Shown here: positions 8,381 through 17,728 of the stretch, piece by piece
How positions within the stretch are numbered: position 1 is the stretch's first letter
How the letters are laid out: the number at the start of each line of letters is the position of its first letter
DNA from: Chryseobacterium piperi
GTDB lineage: Bacteria > Bacteroidota > Bacteroidia > Flavobacteriales > Weeksellaceae
Assembly: GCF_002285635.2 (NCBI RefSeq)
Contig: NZ_CP023049.2
Location: forward strand, 682,001 to 746,000
DNA length: 64,000 nucleotides
Direction of reading: 5' to 3'
Notes under the pieces: generated by a model
The model's database searches: none
Told to the model about the DNA's origin: nothing
The model's input: only the letters and a program-made list of their open reading frames with translations
Position numbers and translations under genes: made by a program

Positions 8381-8650
8381 ATGAATTTTTGGAATGTTTT
8401 CATTATTGTGTTTTTAATAGGGGTATTTAATAGTATTGTATATATAATATTTAAAAGATATCTCCAGGATAAGCCTAATGCTGCTATGAGGTTTCTTATG
8501 GTTAACATTGTAAAAGATGTTATCTGGTTTGTTATTTCCTTATTATTAATAGACAAAACAAGAAGCAATTTTATCTTCCTTATTATTTGCTTTGTAGCAG
8601 CGTCATTCTTTATATATTTCCTTGTAATAAAACAGATTAACAAATCTTGA
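8381..8650 (+). CDS. Small membrane protein upstream of the ATP synthase operon
   Basis: 89 aa with three hydrophobic segments (about residues 4-22, 44-58 and 65-83) separated by short charged loops (KRYLQDKPNAAMR, DKTRSN) and a basic tail. I do not recognise the family. Its position directly before atpB is where AtpI-type assembly factors sit in many ATP synthase operons, and topology and size are compatible, but no AtpI motif is visible. It has its own consensus promoter, and atpB has a separate one 80 nt further on, so it is not strictly in the atp operon. Confidence 0.65.
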   Translation: MNFWNVFIIVFLIGVFNSIVYIIFKRYLQDKPNAAMRFLMVNIVKDVIWFVISLLLIDKTRSNFIFLIICFVAASFFIYFLVIKQINKS

Positions 8651-8681
8651 TTTTTTTGATGATAAAAATCAATTTTTAATA

Positions 8682-8712
8682 TTGGTAAAGTTTAATAAAA
8701 TCAATATATTTG
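8682..8712 (+). promoter_or_regulatory. Promoter of the atp operon
   Basis: TTG (8682-8684) and TATATTTG (8705-8712) with a 20-nt spacer. The atpB ATG follows 20 nt downstream. Confidence 0.75.
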
Positions 8713-8732
8713 CACACGATTAAAAAAGAGAT

Positions 8733-9854
8733 ATGAACAGAAAGATTTCTTCATTATTTTTCGCATTTTTATTTGTGTTTATTAGCACTTTAGCTAGTGC
8801 TCAGCATGAGTCTGAGGGTGAAAAAGTGGCTGAGAAAGTAGAGCAGAAAGAAGCTAAAGATGGTTTTAATGCTACGAAAATGATCATGGAACATATTGGT
8901 GATTCCAACGAATGGCATTTATGGACTACAAAAGATGAGAATGGTGAAGAACACCATACTTCTATTCCTTTGCCTGTAATTATTAAAGATAATACAGGGT
9001 GGCATACTTTCCTTTCTAGTGCTATAGCTCACGGTCATGAACACGATGGTTATACTTTAGAAGATGGCCAGGTAGTTTCTATTAAAGGAATTGAAAAAGC
9101 AACTTTGTTTTCAATCATTAGTGGAAAGCAAAAATCAAATGAAGTTTTCTTCGACCTTTCAATTACTAAAAATACAGCATCTATGTTTTTATCAGTAATT
9201 TTTATGCTGGTATTATTCATAGGAATGGCAAGAGGTTATAAAAAATCTCAACTTCCAAGAGGTTTTGGAAAAATAATGGAGCCGGTAATTGTATTTATCA
9301 GAGACGAGGTAGCTATACCTAATATTGGATCTGTAAAATATAAAAGATATATGCCTTATCTTTTGACAGCATTTTTCTTTATCTGGTTTAACAACCTTTT
9401 TGGATTGGTACCTTTCTTCCCTGGTGGATCAAATCTTACAGGTAACATCGCGATTACTGCTGTATTAGCTGTTATTACTTTATTAATTACATTATTCAGT
9501 GCTAATAAAGATTACTGGAAGCACATTTTTATGCCGCCAGTTCCGATCTTATTGTATCCTATTATGGTTCCAATCGAGATTATCGGGATCTTTACAAAGC
9601 CATTTGCTTTAATGATGCGACTTTTTGCTAACATTACAGCAGGTCACATTATGATCTTAGCAATTATATCTTTGATCTTTATTTTCAAATCTCCGTTCTT
9701 AGGATTTGCATCAGTACCATTAGCATTATTTGTTTCCGTATTGGAATTATTGGTTGCTGCGTTACAGGCTTATATATTTACAGTATTATCAGCATTGTTT
9801 ATTGGTATTGCAGTTGCAGAGCACGAGCATGGACATGAAGAGCACGCTCACTAA
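8733..9854 (+). CDS. atpB: F0F1 ATP synthase subunit a
   Basis: 373 aa, about 100 longer than E. coli subunit a (271). The extra length is an N-terminal export signal (MNRKISSLFFAFLFVFISTLASAQ) plus a roughly 110-residue polar, His-rich periplasmic domain (DSNEWHLW, HGHEHDGY). The conserved membrane core starts near residue 145 and contains FFFIWFNNLFGLVP and the helix KPFALMMRLFANITAGH, whose Arg faces the c-ring carboxylate. The C-terminus is again His/Glu-rich (AEHEHGHEEHAH). The long N-terminal domain occurs in other Bacteroidota AtpB proteins. First gene of atpBEFHAG. Confidence 0.95.
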   Translation: MNRKISSLFFAFLFVFISTLASAQHESEGEKVAEKVEQKEAKDGFNATKMIMEHIGDSNEWHLWTTKDENGEEHHTSIPLPVIIKDNTGWHTFLSSAIAHGHEHDGYTLEDGQVVSIKGIEKATLFSIISGKQKSNEVFFDLSITKNTASMFLSVIFMLVLFIGMARGYKKSQLPRGFGKIMEPVIVFIRDEVAIPNIGSVKYKRYMPYLLTAFFFIWFNNLFGLVPFFPGGSNLTGNIAITAVLAVITLLITLFSANKDYWKHIFMPPVPILLYPIMVPIEIIGIFTKPFALMMRLFANITAGHIMILAIISLIFIFKSPFLGFASVPLALFVSVLELLVAALQAYIFTVLSALFIGIAVAEHEHGHEEHAH

Positions 9855-9905
9855 TTAAGAAAGCGTTTATTATTAAAATAATTTTTAACTAAATATTTAT
9901 TTATT

Positions 9906-10124
9906 ATGGATTTATCAACTGGAACAGGATTAGTTTACGTAGGTATCGGTTTAGCAGTATTAGGAGTAGGTCTTGGTATTGGTAAAATCGGTGGTCATGC
10001 AATGGATGCTATCGCTAGACAACCAGAACAAGCTGGTAAGATTCAAGGAGCAATGCTTATTGCTGCTGGTCTTATTGAAGGTGCTGGTCTTATCGCGATC
10101 ATCTTTGGTGCTTTCATCAAGTAA
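9906..10124 (+). CDS. atpE: F0F1 ATP synthase subunit c
   Basis: 72 aa hairpin of two transmembrane helices joined by the polar loop RQPEQ (38-42). The ion-binding carboxylate is E58 in LIAAGLIEGAGLIAIIF. The residue after E58 is Gly rather than the Ser/Thr used by Na+-binding c subunits, so proton coupling is expected. The glycine-rich first helix (VGIGLAVLGVGLGIGKIGG) allows tight ring packing. It lies 51 nt after atpB. Confidence 0.97.
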   Translation: MDLSTGTGLVYVGIGLAVLGVGLGIGKIGGHAMDAIARQPEQAGKIQGAMLIAAGLIEGAGLIAIIFGAFIK

Positions 10125-10222
10125 TTATCCTCAAAAAAACATTCTTAGCAGTAAAGCGGTTGGCTGCTGCTAAGAATTTTAAAAACAATCCATAATTAAC
10201 ACTTAAAAAAGAATTTACAGAT

Positions 10223-10717
10223 ATGGGAATTATTGAACCTGGAATTGGACTTTTGTTTTGGATGACGCTTACTTTTGTTATCCTGTTGTTTCTTTTAGCA
10301 AAATTCGCTTGGAAACCAATTGTAAATGCAGTAAATGACAGAGAAACTTCTATTGTTGATGCATTGAATCAAGCTAAATTGGCTAAAAAAGAAATGGAAG
10401 ATCTTAAAGCTGATAACGAAAGAATCATTCGTGAGGCTAAAATTGAAAGAGATGCTATCCTTAAAGAAGCAAGAGAAATTAAAGATAGAATTGTAGGAGA
10501 GGCTAAAGATGTTGCTAAATCTGAAGGAGATAAATTGATTGCTGCAGCTAAGCAAACGATTGAAACTGAGAAAAACGCTGCTATGGCAGATATCAAAACT
10601 CAAATCGGTGCTTTATCTGTAAATATCGCTGAGTCTATCTTGAAACAAAAACTGGATAACAGTGAAGCTCAAAACGAGTTGGTTCAAAACTATTTAAATA
10701 AATCTAATCTTAACTAA
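10223..10717 (+). CDS. atpF: F0F1 ATP synthase subunit b
   Basis: 164 aa. One N-terminal transmembrane helix (about residues 8-27, LLFWMTLTFVILLFLLAKF) is followed by a long charged coiled coil (residues 40-140) that forms the peripheral stalk. Ends two bases before atpH. Confidence 0.95.
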   Translation: MGIIEPGIGLLFWMTLTFVILLFLLAKFAWKPIVNAVNDRETSIVDALNQAKLAKKEMEDLKADNERIIREAKIERDAILKEAREIKDRIVGEAKDVAKSEGDKLIAAAKQTIETEKNAAMADIKTQIGALSVNIAESILKQKLDNSEAQNELVQNYLNKSNLN

Positions 10718-10719
10718 TA

Positions 10720-11259
10720 ATGCTTACATCTAAAGTAGCTAAAAGATACGCACAAGGTTTGCTGGATTTCACAAATGAAACCGGGCAAACAGCTACTGTG
10801 TTTTCTGAAATGAAAGATGTAGCGAAGCTAATGTCTGAATCTACGGATTTGAACAAATTCTTCCTTACGCCTTACATTGACGCTAAAAAGAAAACAGAAG
10901 TAGCAAATGAGATTTTCAAAGGTTTATCACTTTCTTCTCAAAATTTAATCAGATTGGTGATTAGACAAGGTCGTGAAAGCCAATTGAAAAATATCGCTCA
11001 GGAATTTATCAACAAAGTTGAAGATATCAATGGAGTACAACGAATTAAACTGACTACTGCAACTGAGCTTTCAAAAGAAAATATTGATCAAATCTTAAGA
11101 TCTACAAACTTGGTAAACAGTACTTCAAACTTTGATTTGAAGGTTAATGTAAATCCTAAACTATTAGGAGGGTATATTTTAAGAGTAGGAGACCAGCAGA
11201 TCGATGCATCTGTTAAAAGTAAACTTAATCAGGTTAAAAAAGATTTTCAATTAAATTAA
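10720..11259 (+). CDS. atpH: F0F1 ATP synthase subunit delta
   Basis: 179 aa. OSCP/delta fold: an N-terminal helical domain beginning with SKVAKRYAQGLLDF and the C-terminal signature VNPKLLGGYILRVGDQQIDASVKSKL. It links the b stalk to the top of F1. Two nucleotides separate it from atpF. Confidence 0.96.
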   Translation: MLTSKVAKRYAQGLLDFTNETGQTATVFSEMKDVAKLMSESTDLNKFFLTPYIDAKKKTEVANEIFKGLSLSSQNLIRLVIRQGRESQLKNIAQEFINKVEDINGVQRIKLTTATELSKENIDQILRSTNLVNSTSNFDLKVNVNPKLLGGYILRVGDQQIDASVKSKLNQVKKDFQLN

Positions 11260-11277
11260 GATAAAAACAACCATACA

Positions 11278-12855
11278 ATGGCAGAAATAAATCCGGCAGA
11301 AGTATCTGCGATCTTAAAACAACAATTGGCCAACTTCGACACTCAATCAAATGTTGAGGAAGTAGGTACAGTTTTAACCATCGGTGATGGTATTGCTCGT
11401 GTATACGGGTTAGAAAACGTACAATACGGAGAGTTGGTTAAATTTTCTAGTGATGTAGAAGGTATTGTACTTAACCTTGAAGAAGACAACGTAGGTGTTG
11501 CTCTTTTAGGAGAAAGTAAATTAGTAAAAGAAGGAGATACAGTAAGAAGAACAAACAGAATTTCTTCTATTAAAGTAGGGGAAGGAATGTTAGGAAGAGT
11601 AGTAGATACTCTTGGTAATCCAATCGATGGTAAAGGTCCTATTACTGGGGATTTATACGAAATGCCATTGGAAAGAAAGGCTCCTGGAGTTATCTTTAGA
11701 CAACCGGTAACTGAACCTTTACAAACAGGTATCGTTGCTATTGACTCCATGATTCCTGTAGGAAGAGGGCAAAGAGAGCTTATCATTGGTGACAGACAGA
11801 CAGGTAAAACTACTGTTGCGATTGATACGATCATCAACCAAAAAGAATTTTATGATGCAGGTCAGCCTGTATATTGTATATATGTTGCTATTGGACAAAA
11901 AGCGTCTACTGTAGCACAAATCGTTAAAACACTTTCTGATAAAGGAGCTTTAGCATATACTGTAATTGTTGCCGCTAATGCATCAGATCCGGTTCCTATG
12001 CAGGTTTATTCTGCTATGGCAGGTGCTTCTATCGGAGAGTTTTTCAGAGACACTGGTAGACCTGCTCTTATCATCTATGATGATTTATCAAAACAGGCTG
12101 TTGCTTACCGTGAGCTTTCTCTTCTATTGAGAAGACCACCGGGACGTGAAGCTTATCCTGGTGACGTTTTCTATCTGCACTCAAGATTATTGGAAAGAGC
12201 AGCAAAAGTAATTGCTGATGACAATATTGCAGGCCAAATGAATGACTTACCAGAGTCTTTAAAGCCAATCGTAAAAGGAGGAGGTTCATTAACAGCACTT
12301 CCAATTATTGAAACTCAGGCTGGAGACGTTTCTGCATATATTCCTACCAACGTAATTTCGATTACAGACGGACAGATTTTCTTGGAGACTGATCTATTCA
12401 ACTCTGGAGTTCGTCCAGCGATTAACGTTGGTATCTCTGTATCGAGAGTAGGGGGTAATGCTCAGATCAAATCAATGAAAAAAGTTTCTGGTACATTAAA
12501 ATTGGATCAGGCACAGTATAAAGAATTGGAAGCATTTGCTAAATTCGGTTCTGACCTTGATGCTTCTACTTTAGCAGTAATTTCTAAAGGAGAAAGAAAC
12601 GTAGAGCTTCTTAAGCAGCCGGTAAACTCTCCACTTCCTGTGGACAGCCAGGTAGCAATGATCTACGCAGGTACAGAAAACTTATTAAGAAATGTTCCGA
12701 TCAGAAAAGTAAAAGAATTCCAAGTGGAATATATTGCTTTCCTAAGATCTAAGCATCCTGAAACAATGGCTGCTATTAAGGCTGGGAAAATCGATAAAGA
12801 TATTACAGACGTTCTTAAGCAAGCTGCTAACGATTTAGCTTCTAAATATAATTAA
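11278..12855 (+). CDS. atpA: F0F1 ATP synthase subunit alpha
   Basis: 525 aa, usual length. P-loop GDRQTGKT at 171-178, alpha-subunit signature [14 protein letters not shown], and the arginine-bearing nucleotide-pocket segments are intact. It forms the non-catalytic sites of the F1 hexamer. Eighteen nucleotides after atpH. Followed by an unusual 76-nt inverted repeat before atpG. Confidence 0.98.
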   Translation: MAEINPAEVSAILKQQLANFDTQSNVEEVGTVLTIGDGIARVYGLENVQYGELVKFSSDVEGIVLNLEEDNVGVALLGESKLVKEGDTVRRTNRISSIKVGEGMLGRVVDTLGNPIDGKGPITGDLYEMPLERKAPGVIFRQPVTEPLQTGIVAIDSMIPVGRGQRELIIGDRQTGKTTVAIDTIINQKEFYDAGQPVYCIYVAIGQKASTVAQIVKTLSDKGALAYTVIVAANASDPVPMQVYSAMAGASIGEFFRDTGRPALIIYDDLSKQAVAYRELSLLLRRPPGREAYPGDVFYLHSRLLERAAKVIADDNIAGQMNDLPESLKPIVKGGGSLTALPIIETQAGDVSAYIPTNVISITDGQIFLETDLFNSGVRPAINVGISVSRVGGNAQIKSMKKVSGTLKLDQAQYKELEAFAKFGSDLDASTLAVISKGERNVELLKQPVNSPLPVDSQVAMIYAGTENLLRNVPIRKVKEFQVEYIAFLRSKHPETMAAIKAGKIDKDITDVLKQAANDLASKYN

Positions 12856-12858
12856 AAA

Positions 12859-12934
12859 TTAGTTGATGGTTTTTGGTTGATAGTTGACAGAAATTTCTAA
12901 AACTAGCAACCAACAACCGACAACCAACAACTAA
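12859..12934. repeat. Imperfect inverted repeat with 7-nt periodicity between atpA and atpG
   Basis: Two 28-nt arms (12859-12886 and 12907-12934) are reverse complements at 23 of 28 positions, around a 20-nt loop. Each arm is four heptamers: TTAGTTG/ATGGTTT/TTGGTTG/ATAGTTG on the left, CAACCAA/CAACCGA/CAACCAA/CAACTAA on the right. In mRNA it would form a long hairpin directly before the atpG start (12941). There is no T run, so it is not a standard terminator. Confidence 0.8.
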
Positions 12935-12940
12935 CCCAAT

Positions 12941-13804
12941 ATGGCAAACTTAAAAGAAATACGAGGAAGAATCAGTTCAATTTCATCTACGATGCAGATT
13001 ACACGTGCTATGAAAATGGTATCTGCTGCGAAACTTAAAAAAGCGCAAGATGCCATCGTGATGTTAAGACCTTATTCTGAAAAACTACAAGAAATCATCC
13101 AGAATGTAAATTCTAGTTCAGATCCTGATCAGGTTTCTATTTATGCTCAAAAGAGACAAGTTAAAAGAATTCTTTTTATCGCTGTTACTTCTAACAGAGG
13201 TCTTGCCGGTGCTTTTAATTCAGCAATCGTAAAAGAGCTTAATATCCAGTTTCAGAATAATTCTCAATATGATATTGAAGTTCTTACCATCGGTAAAAAA
13301 GCATTTGATGCTGTAAGAAGAAGCCGTACGGTATATGCAAATGAAAGTGCTGTTTATGACAATCTGAACTTCGATGCAGTTTCTAATCTTACTGAAGGGG
13401 TAATGACAAGTTTCAGAGAAGGAAAATTTGATGAAGTTTATTTGATCTATAATAAATTTATCAATGCTGCTACTCAGGAAGTAACCAGAGAACAGCTTCT
13501 TCCTATCTTAATGCCTGAAACGACTGAGCCTCAAGTAGAAACAGATTATATTTTTGAACCTAACAAAAATGAAATTTTGGATAACCTAATTCCAAAGTCG
13601 ATTAAAACTCAGGTTTTCAAAGCTGTTTTAGACTCAGTAGCATCTGAACACGGAGCGAGGATGACTGCAATGCATAAAGCAACGGATAATGCCCAGTCTT
13701 TGAAAAATGATTTGGTGATATTCTATAACAAAGCAAGACAGGCTGCTATTACAAACGAGATCTTAGAAATCGTTTCAGGAGCAGAAGCTTTGAAAAATTC
13801 ATAA
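12941..13804 (+). CDS. atpG: F0F1 ATP synthase subunit gamma
   Basis: 287 aa. N-terminal helix MANLKEIRGRISSISSTMQITRAMKMVSAAKLKKAQ and C-terminal helix ending ITNEILEIVSGAEALKNS form the rotor coiled coil. The Rossmann-like middle part includes AVTSNRGLAGAFNS. Last gene of this operon; atpD and atpC are not here. Confidence 0.97.
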   Translation: MANLKEIRGRISSISSTMQITRAMKMVSAAKLKKAQDAIVMLRPYSEKLQEIIQNVNSSSDPDQVSIYAQKRQVKRILFIAVTSNRGLAGAFNSAIVKELNIQFQNNSQYDIEVLTIGKKAFDAVRRSRTVYANESAVYDNLNFDAVSNLTEGVMTSFREGKFDEVYLIYNKFINAATQEVTREQLLPILMPETTEPQVETDYIFEPNKNEILDNLIPKSIKTQVFKAVLDSVASEHGARMTAMHKATDNAQSLKNDLVIFYNKARQAAITNEILEIVSGAEALKNS

Positions 13805-13827
13805 AGAATTATTTTAATAAAAATACT

Positions 13828-13856
13828 AAAGCATCGAGTATATCGGTGCTTTTTTT
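13828..13856 (+). terminator. Terminator of the atp operon
   Basis: AAAGCATCGA-GTATA-TCGGTGCTTT (one G-T pair) followed by a T run. The T run also contributes the TTG of the next promoter. Confidence 0.8.
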
Positions 13857-13881
13857 GTTATTTTTATTTTATATATCTTTG
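13855..13881 (+). promoter_or_regulatory. Promoter of the CorC-like gene
   Basis: TTG (13855-13857) and TATCTTTG (13874-13881) with a 16-nt spacer, overlapping the atp terminator tail. Confidence 0.6.
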
Positions 13882-13910
13882 TATAACTAAATTTTATATA
13901 ACTTTCGTAA

Positions 13911-15269
13911 ATGGACTCGGACATAGTCAGGCTTTTGTTAGCCTTGTTTCTTGTATTACTTAATGGCTTTTTCGTAGCCGCAGAATTTTCAATTGTTAAA
14001 GTTCGTTATTCACAAATCCAGTTAAAAGCTGCAGAAGGGGATTCTATGGCTAAACAAGCAGAACACATCATCAAGCACCTTGATGAATATTTGTCTGCAA
14101 CACAATTAGGAATTACATTAGCTTCCCTGGCATTAGGTTGGGTAGGGGAAAGCGCATTACATCATATTGTCGAAAATATTTTTGTATCCATCAACTTTCA
14201 ATTAAGCGCAGCATCGGTCACTACCATTTCATTGGTGATCAGTTTTGTTCTTATTACTATTATGCATATTGTGTTTGGTGAGCTTATTCCCAAATCAATT
14301 GCTATCAGGAAATCAGAAGCTACCACCATGGCAACTGCTGTTCCTTTACGTGTTTTCTACACAATTTTCAAGCCATTCATCTGGTTGATGAACTCTATGT
14401 CAAATGGAGTTTTAAGATTAATGAAAATTCACCCTGCTTCCGAACAGGAAATCCATTCAACGGAAGAGCTTCAGCTTTTGGTTAAACAAAGTGCAGACAG
14501 CGGAGAGATTGAAGAAGAAAACTATGAGATCATTAAAAATGCATTTGATTTTACAGATCATTCTGCAAAACAGATCATGGTTCCCAGACAGAATATTACT
14601 TCTATTGATTTTGAGGAAGATATCAATGATATTATTAATAAAATTATGGATAGCGGATACTCCAGAATTCCGGTGTATATCGACTCCATAGATAATGTAA
14701 TAGGTATTTTATATACAAAGGAAATCATCAGGGAATTTGTTAAAAGAAAAGGAGAACTTAATCATGATGATCTGAAAATTTTAATGCGTGATGCCTTCTT
14801 TGTGGTAGGTAGTAAAAAGATTTCAGATTTATTGAAAATTTTCCAGCAGAAAAAGCAGCATTTAGCTATTGTAATTGATGAATTTGGTGGAACAGAAGGG
14901 ATTATTACATTAGAAGATATTCTTGAAGAATTAGTAGGTGAAATTCAGGATGAAGAAGATGATGAGGATAAAATAGTAGATAAAATTGGGGACAATATCT
15001 TCTGGGTACAGGCTACACAGCCTTTGGAAGAAATTAATGAACATTTACCGAAGAAATTACCTCTTTCAGAAGAAAGTGAATACAATACTCTTGCTGGATT
15101 TATCCTTCATGGTTTAGAAGATATTCCCGGAGAAAATCAGGAGTTTGATCTTGATAATTATCATTTCAAAATCCTGAAAATGAATAATAAAAGTGTCGAG
15201 CTTGTCGAATTGGTCTATAACGAACCCAATATTGTCAATGAGCTCACAGACAAATTAGGAGAATTTTAA
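13911..15269 (+). CDS. CNNM/CorC-type membrane protein (hemolysin family)
   Basis: 452 aa. The N-terminal DUF21 (CNNM) domain has about four hydrophobic segments up to residue 155, including LLNGFFVAAEFSIVKVR and the conserved ELIPKSIAIRKSE. Two CBS domains span about 205-330 (VPRQNITSIDFEEDI...GYSRIPVYIDSIDNVIGILYTKEI). The C-terminal CorC_HlyC domain covers the last 90 residues. Family members act in divalent cation (Mg2+) transport or resistance; the hemolysin name is historical. clpS follows after 11 nt, so the two are probably co-transcribed. Confidence 0.9.
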   Translation: MDSDIVRLLLALFLVLLNGFFVAAEFSIVKVRYSQIQLKAAEGDSMAKQAEHIIKHLDEYLSATQLGITLASLALGWVGESALHHIVENIFVSINFQLSAASVTTISLVISFVLITIMHIVFGELIPKSIAIRKSEATTMATAVPLRVFYTIFKPFIWLMNSMSNGVLRLMKIHPASEQEIHSTEELQLLVKQSADSGEIEEENYEIIKNAFDFTDHSAKQIMVPRQNITSIDFEEDINDIINKIMDSGYSRIPVYIDSIDNVIGILYTKEIIREFVKRKGELNHDDLKILMRDAFFVVGSKKISDLLKIFQQKKQHLAIVIDEFGGTEGIITLEDILEELVGEIQDEEDDEDKIVDKIGDNIFWVQATQPLEEINEHLPKKLPLSEESEYNTLAGFILHGLEDIPGENQEFDLDNYHFKILKMNNKSVELVELVYNEPNIVNELTDKLGEF

Positions 15270-15280
15270 ATAACAAAAAA

Positions 15281-15586
15281 ATGATTTTTTATAACAGCAT
15301 AAAAGATTATGAAAATCCCAAACGGCAGTACGAAGAAGAAGTTCTGGTCTTAGAAGATACAGATGACGTTTATAAGCTGATTGTACATAATGATGACGTT
15401 CATACTTTTGATTATGTAATTGACAGTTTGGTTGAAATTTGTAAGCATACTTTAGAACAAGCCGAACAATGTACCATTTTAATACATTATAAGGGTAAAT
15501 GTACGGTAAAAACGGGATCAATGGAGCTTTTAAAGCCAATGCACGAAAAATTGATTTCACGGGAATTAACAAGCGAGATAGTATAG
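15281..15586 (+). CDS. clpS: ATP-dependent Clp protease adaptor ClpS
   Basis: 101 aa. The core VYKLIVHNDDVHTFDYVIDSLVEICKHTLEQAEQCTILIHYKGKCTVKTGS matches the N-degron adaptor: the HNDD..T element and the downstream His-Tyr-Lys-Gly region line the binding pocket. ClpS hands N-end-rule substrates to ClpA/ClpC-ClpP. Second gene after the CorC-like gene. clpA is not in the window. Confidence 0.92.
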   Translation: MIFYNSIKDYENPKRQYEEEVLVLEDTDDVYKLIVHNDDVHTFDYVIDSLVEICKHTLEQAEQCTILIHYKGKCTVKTGSMELLKPMHEKLISRELTSEIV

Positions 15587-15587
15587 C

Positions 15588-15615
15588 AAAACCCTAACAT
15601 TGTGTTAGGGTTTTT
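15588..15615 (+). terminator. Terminator after clpS
   Basis: AAAACCCTAACA-TTG-TGTTAGGGTTTT with a T tail. Confidence 0.85.
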
Positions 15616-15726
15616 ATATTGTGTAAATATGCAGGTAATTTAATGTTTTATTGAATTTTTATTAAAATTATGTATTGTGTTTAGATAATATTTCATAATT
15701 TAGTGAAACAACTTAAAAAATATTAA

Positions 15727-17584
15727 ATGAAATTAAAATTTACTTCGCTAGCTCTTTGCGGGATGCTATGTTTTTCCGCATTAAATGCACAGACATCATC
15801 TTTTGAAACTTCGGCCAGAAGTTGGATCAAAGAAAACACAAGAAATTTAGGAATTCCAGGATTCAGTGAACTTACACTAAGTTCAGTGCGTAAGGGGAAT
15901 ATAGGGGAAACACTACGTTTTCAGCAGATGCTAAAAGACGTTCCTGTTTTCCAGTCTGAGATTGTAGTCCATTTCGATAAGGAAGGAAAATTAAGCTATA
16001 CCGGTACAGAAAGTCTGAAAAAAAATCTAAAGGAGGTGAATACAACTCCTTCTATTTCTGCTGCTGATGCTTTTAAAAAAAGCCATCGTAGCCAGCAAAG
16101 CAGGCGGTGAGATTACCTATAAGGAAAATAAGCTGTTCGTATATGTTACAGATGAAGGAGATACAAAATTGGTTTACAGAGCTGTAATTGATCCTTATGA
16201 AAACCCTGGAAGCTGGGAAACGATCATTGATGCAAAGACAGGTGCTGTGATAAGCGTAAAAGACATTGCTGTATACCACCGCGGACATGAAGACGAGCAG
16301 CCTCATAAAAAAGACAAAGTAAATAAAACACAGAAACAGGCGAGTTTTAAAGCTTCCGGTTCAGGCTATGTATTTAACCCTGATCCGTTGTCAAAAACAG
16401 GATCTGCATATGCAGGTGATTTTGTAGATAATAATGATGCGACCAATACCAGCCTTGATAATGCCAGGACTCTGGTAACTTTATCAGATATAGAGTTTGC
16501 CAATAATGTTTACAAACTAAAGAATGCTTACGTAGAAATAAGAAATATCAGCGCACCTAATACAGGTTTATTCACGCAGGCTTCCAACCAGTTTTTGTTC
16601 AATAGAAGCCAGCTAGGGTTTGAGGCGGTAAATGTTTTCTGGCATGTTGATCAAAGTATGAGATACATCAATGAAACCTTGGGAATAATCTGCAGACCAA
16701 AAACTAATGGAGGAACTGTTCTTTATGATCCTCATGCTTTAAATGGAGCTGATAATTCGAGTTATAGTACTTCTGGAGTCCTGCAGTTCGGCCAAGGAGG
16801 TGTAGATGATGGTGAGGATGCAGATGTGATCATACATGAATTAGGACACGGAATCTATCACTGGCTTTCCGGAGGAGTTTCAAATTCTGATGGATTAAGC
16901 GAAGGGAGTGGCGATTATTGGGCACAGTCCTACAGCAGAAGTTTAAATCAATGGTCTTCAACAGCTCCTGAATATCAGTGGGTGTTTAACTGGGATGGGC
17001 ATAACCAATATTGGGCAGGAAGAATCACAAACTATACTGTTACCTATCCGGGAACAGGGGCAATCCATACAAAAGGTCAAATCTGGGCTTCTGCACTCAT
17101 GAGAATTTATAATAGAATAGGAAAAGAGAAAACAGATAGAGCCTTTTTAGAAGGATTGGGCTTAACAACCTCAAATACAAACCAGCAGAATGCAGCTATT
17201 GCTATAAGACAGGCCGGTATCAATATGTTGGGGCAATTCGGGTTCAATTGCAATGATATTTCGGTTATGACAGAGGAGTTTAAGGCAGCCGGATACGTTC
17301 TTCCTGAATATAATTGTGTATTGAGCGGAAGAGAGATCAAAAAAGAGATCAAAAAAGAAAACGTTGCTTCTGTATATCCAAATCCGGTTACTGATGTTCT
17401 CACTGTTTTATTAAAAGAAAACAAAGAAGAAAAAGTAGAAATTTATAATATGGAAGGACGAAAAGTTCTGGAAACGACAATCGGAAATGATAAAAACAAA
17501 ATTGATGTTTCTCATCTTCAAACGGGTGATTATTTGCTCAACATAAAAGGAGCTGATGTATCAACCAAATTCATTAAAAAATAA
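15727..17584 (+). pseudogene. Frameshifted T9SS-secreted zinc metalloprotease
   Basis: Two overlapping frames make one gene. Frame 1 (15727-16110) encodes the signal peptide MKLKFTSLALCGMLCFSALNAQ and a fungalysin/thermolysin-type propeptide. From about 16072 the downstream frame (to 17584) continues it without loss: it has the rest of the propeptide, a gluzincin domain with HELGH (16835-16849) and GLSEGSGDYWA supplying the third zinc ligand, then a C-terminal T9SS type A sorting domain (VYPNPVTDVL...NMEGRKV...). The frames join at an A7 run (16075-16081); six As would restore one reading frame of about 618 codons. All catalytic residues are intact, so the break is recent, phase-variable, or a sequencing error. 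Confidence 0.85.
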
Positions 17585-17698
17585 GACTTATAATGAAAAG
17601 AGGCTGTCTCAAAAGGACAGTCTCTTTTTAGTATTTCATTGAAAAAAGATTTCGATATTTTGAATAAAAAAAATATCTTGGAAAAAAGAAGATATAAG

Positions 17699-17728
17699 TC
17701 AAAAAAGCAGTCTGTTTTAGGCTGCTTT
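17699..17728 (-). terminator. Transposase terminator overlapping its stop codon
   Basis: AAAAGCAG ... CTGCTTTT with an A run at 17701-17706 that becomes a T run on the minus strand. The stem includes the last codons of the transposase. Confidence 0.6.

Noticed and set aside
8368..8643. 91-codon minus-strand gene
   Set aside because: It is the antisense of the small membrane protein gene, which has a consensus promoter and a coherent transmembrane pattern.
17585..17620. Target-site duplication of the IS element
   Set aside because: The flanks (ATAATG on the left, TTTATTGAAG on the right) show no convincing direct repeat.
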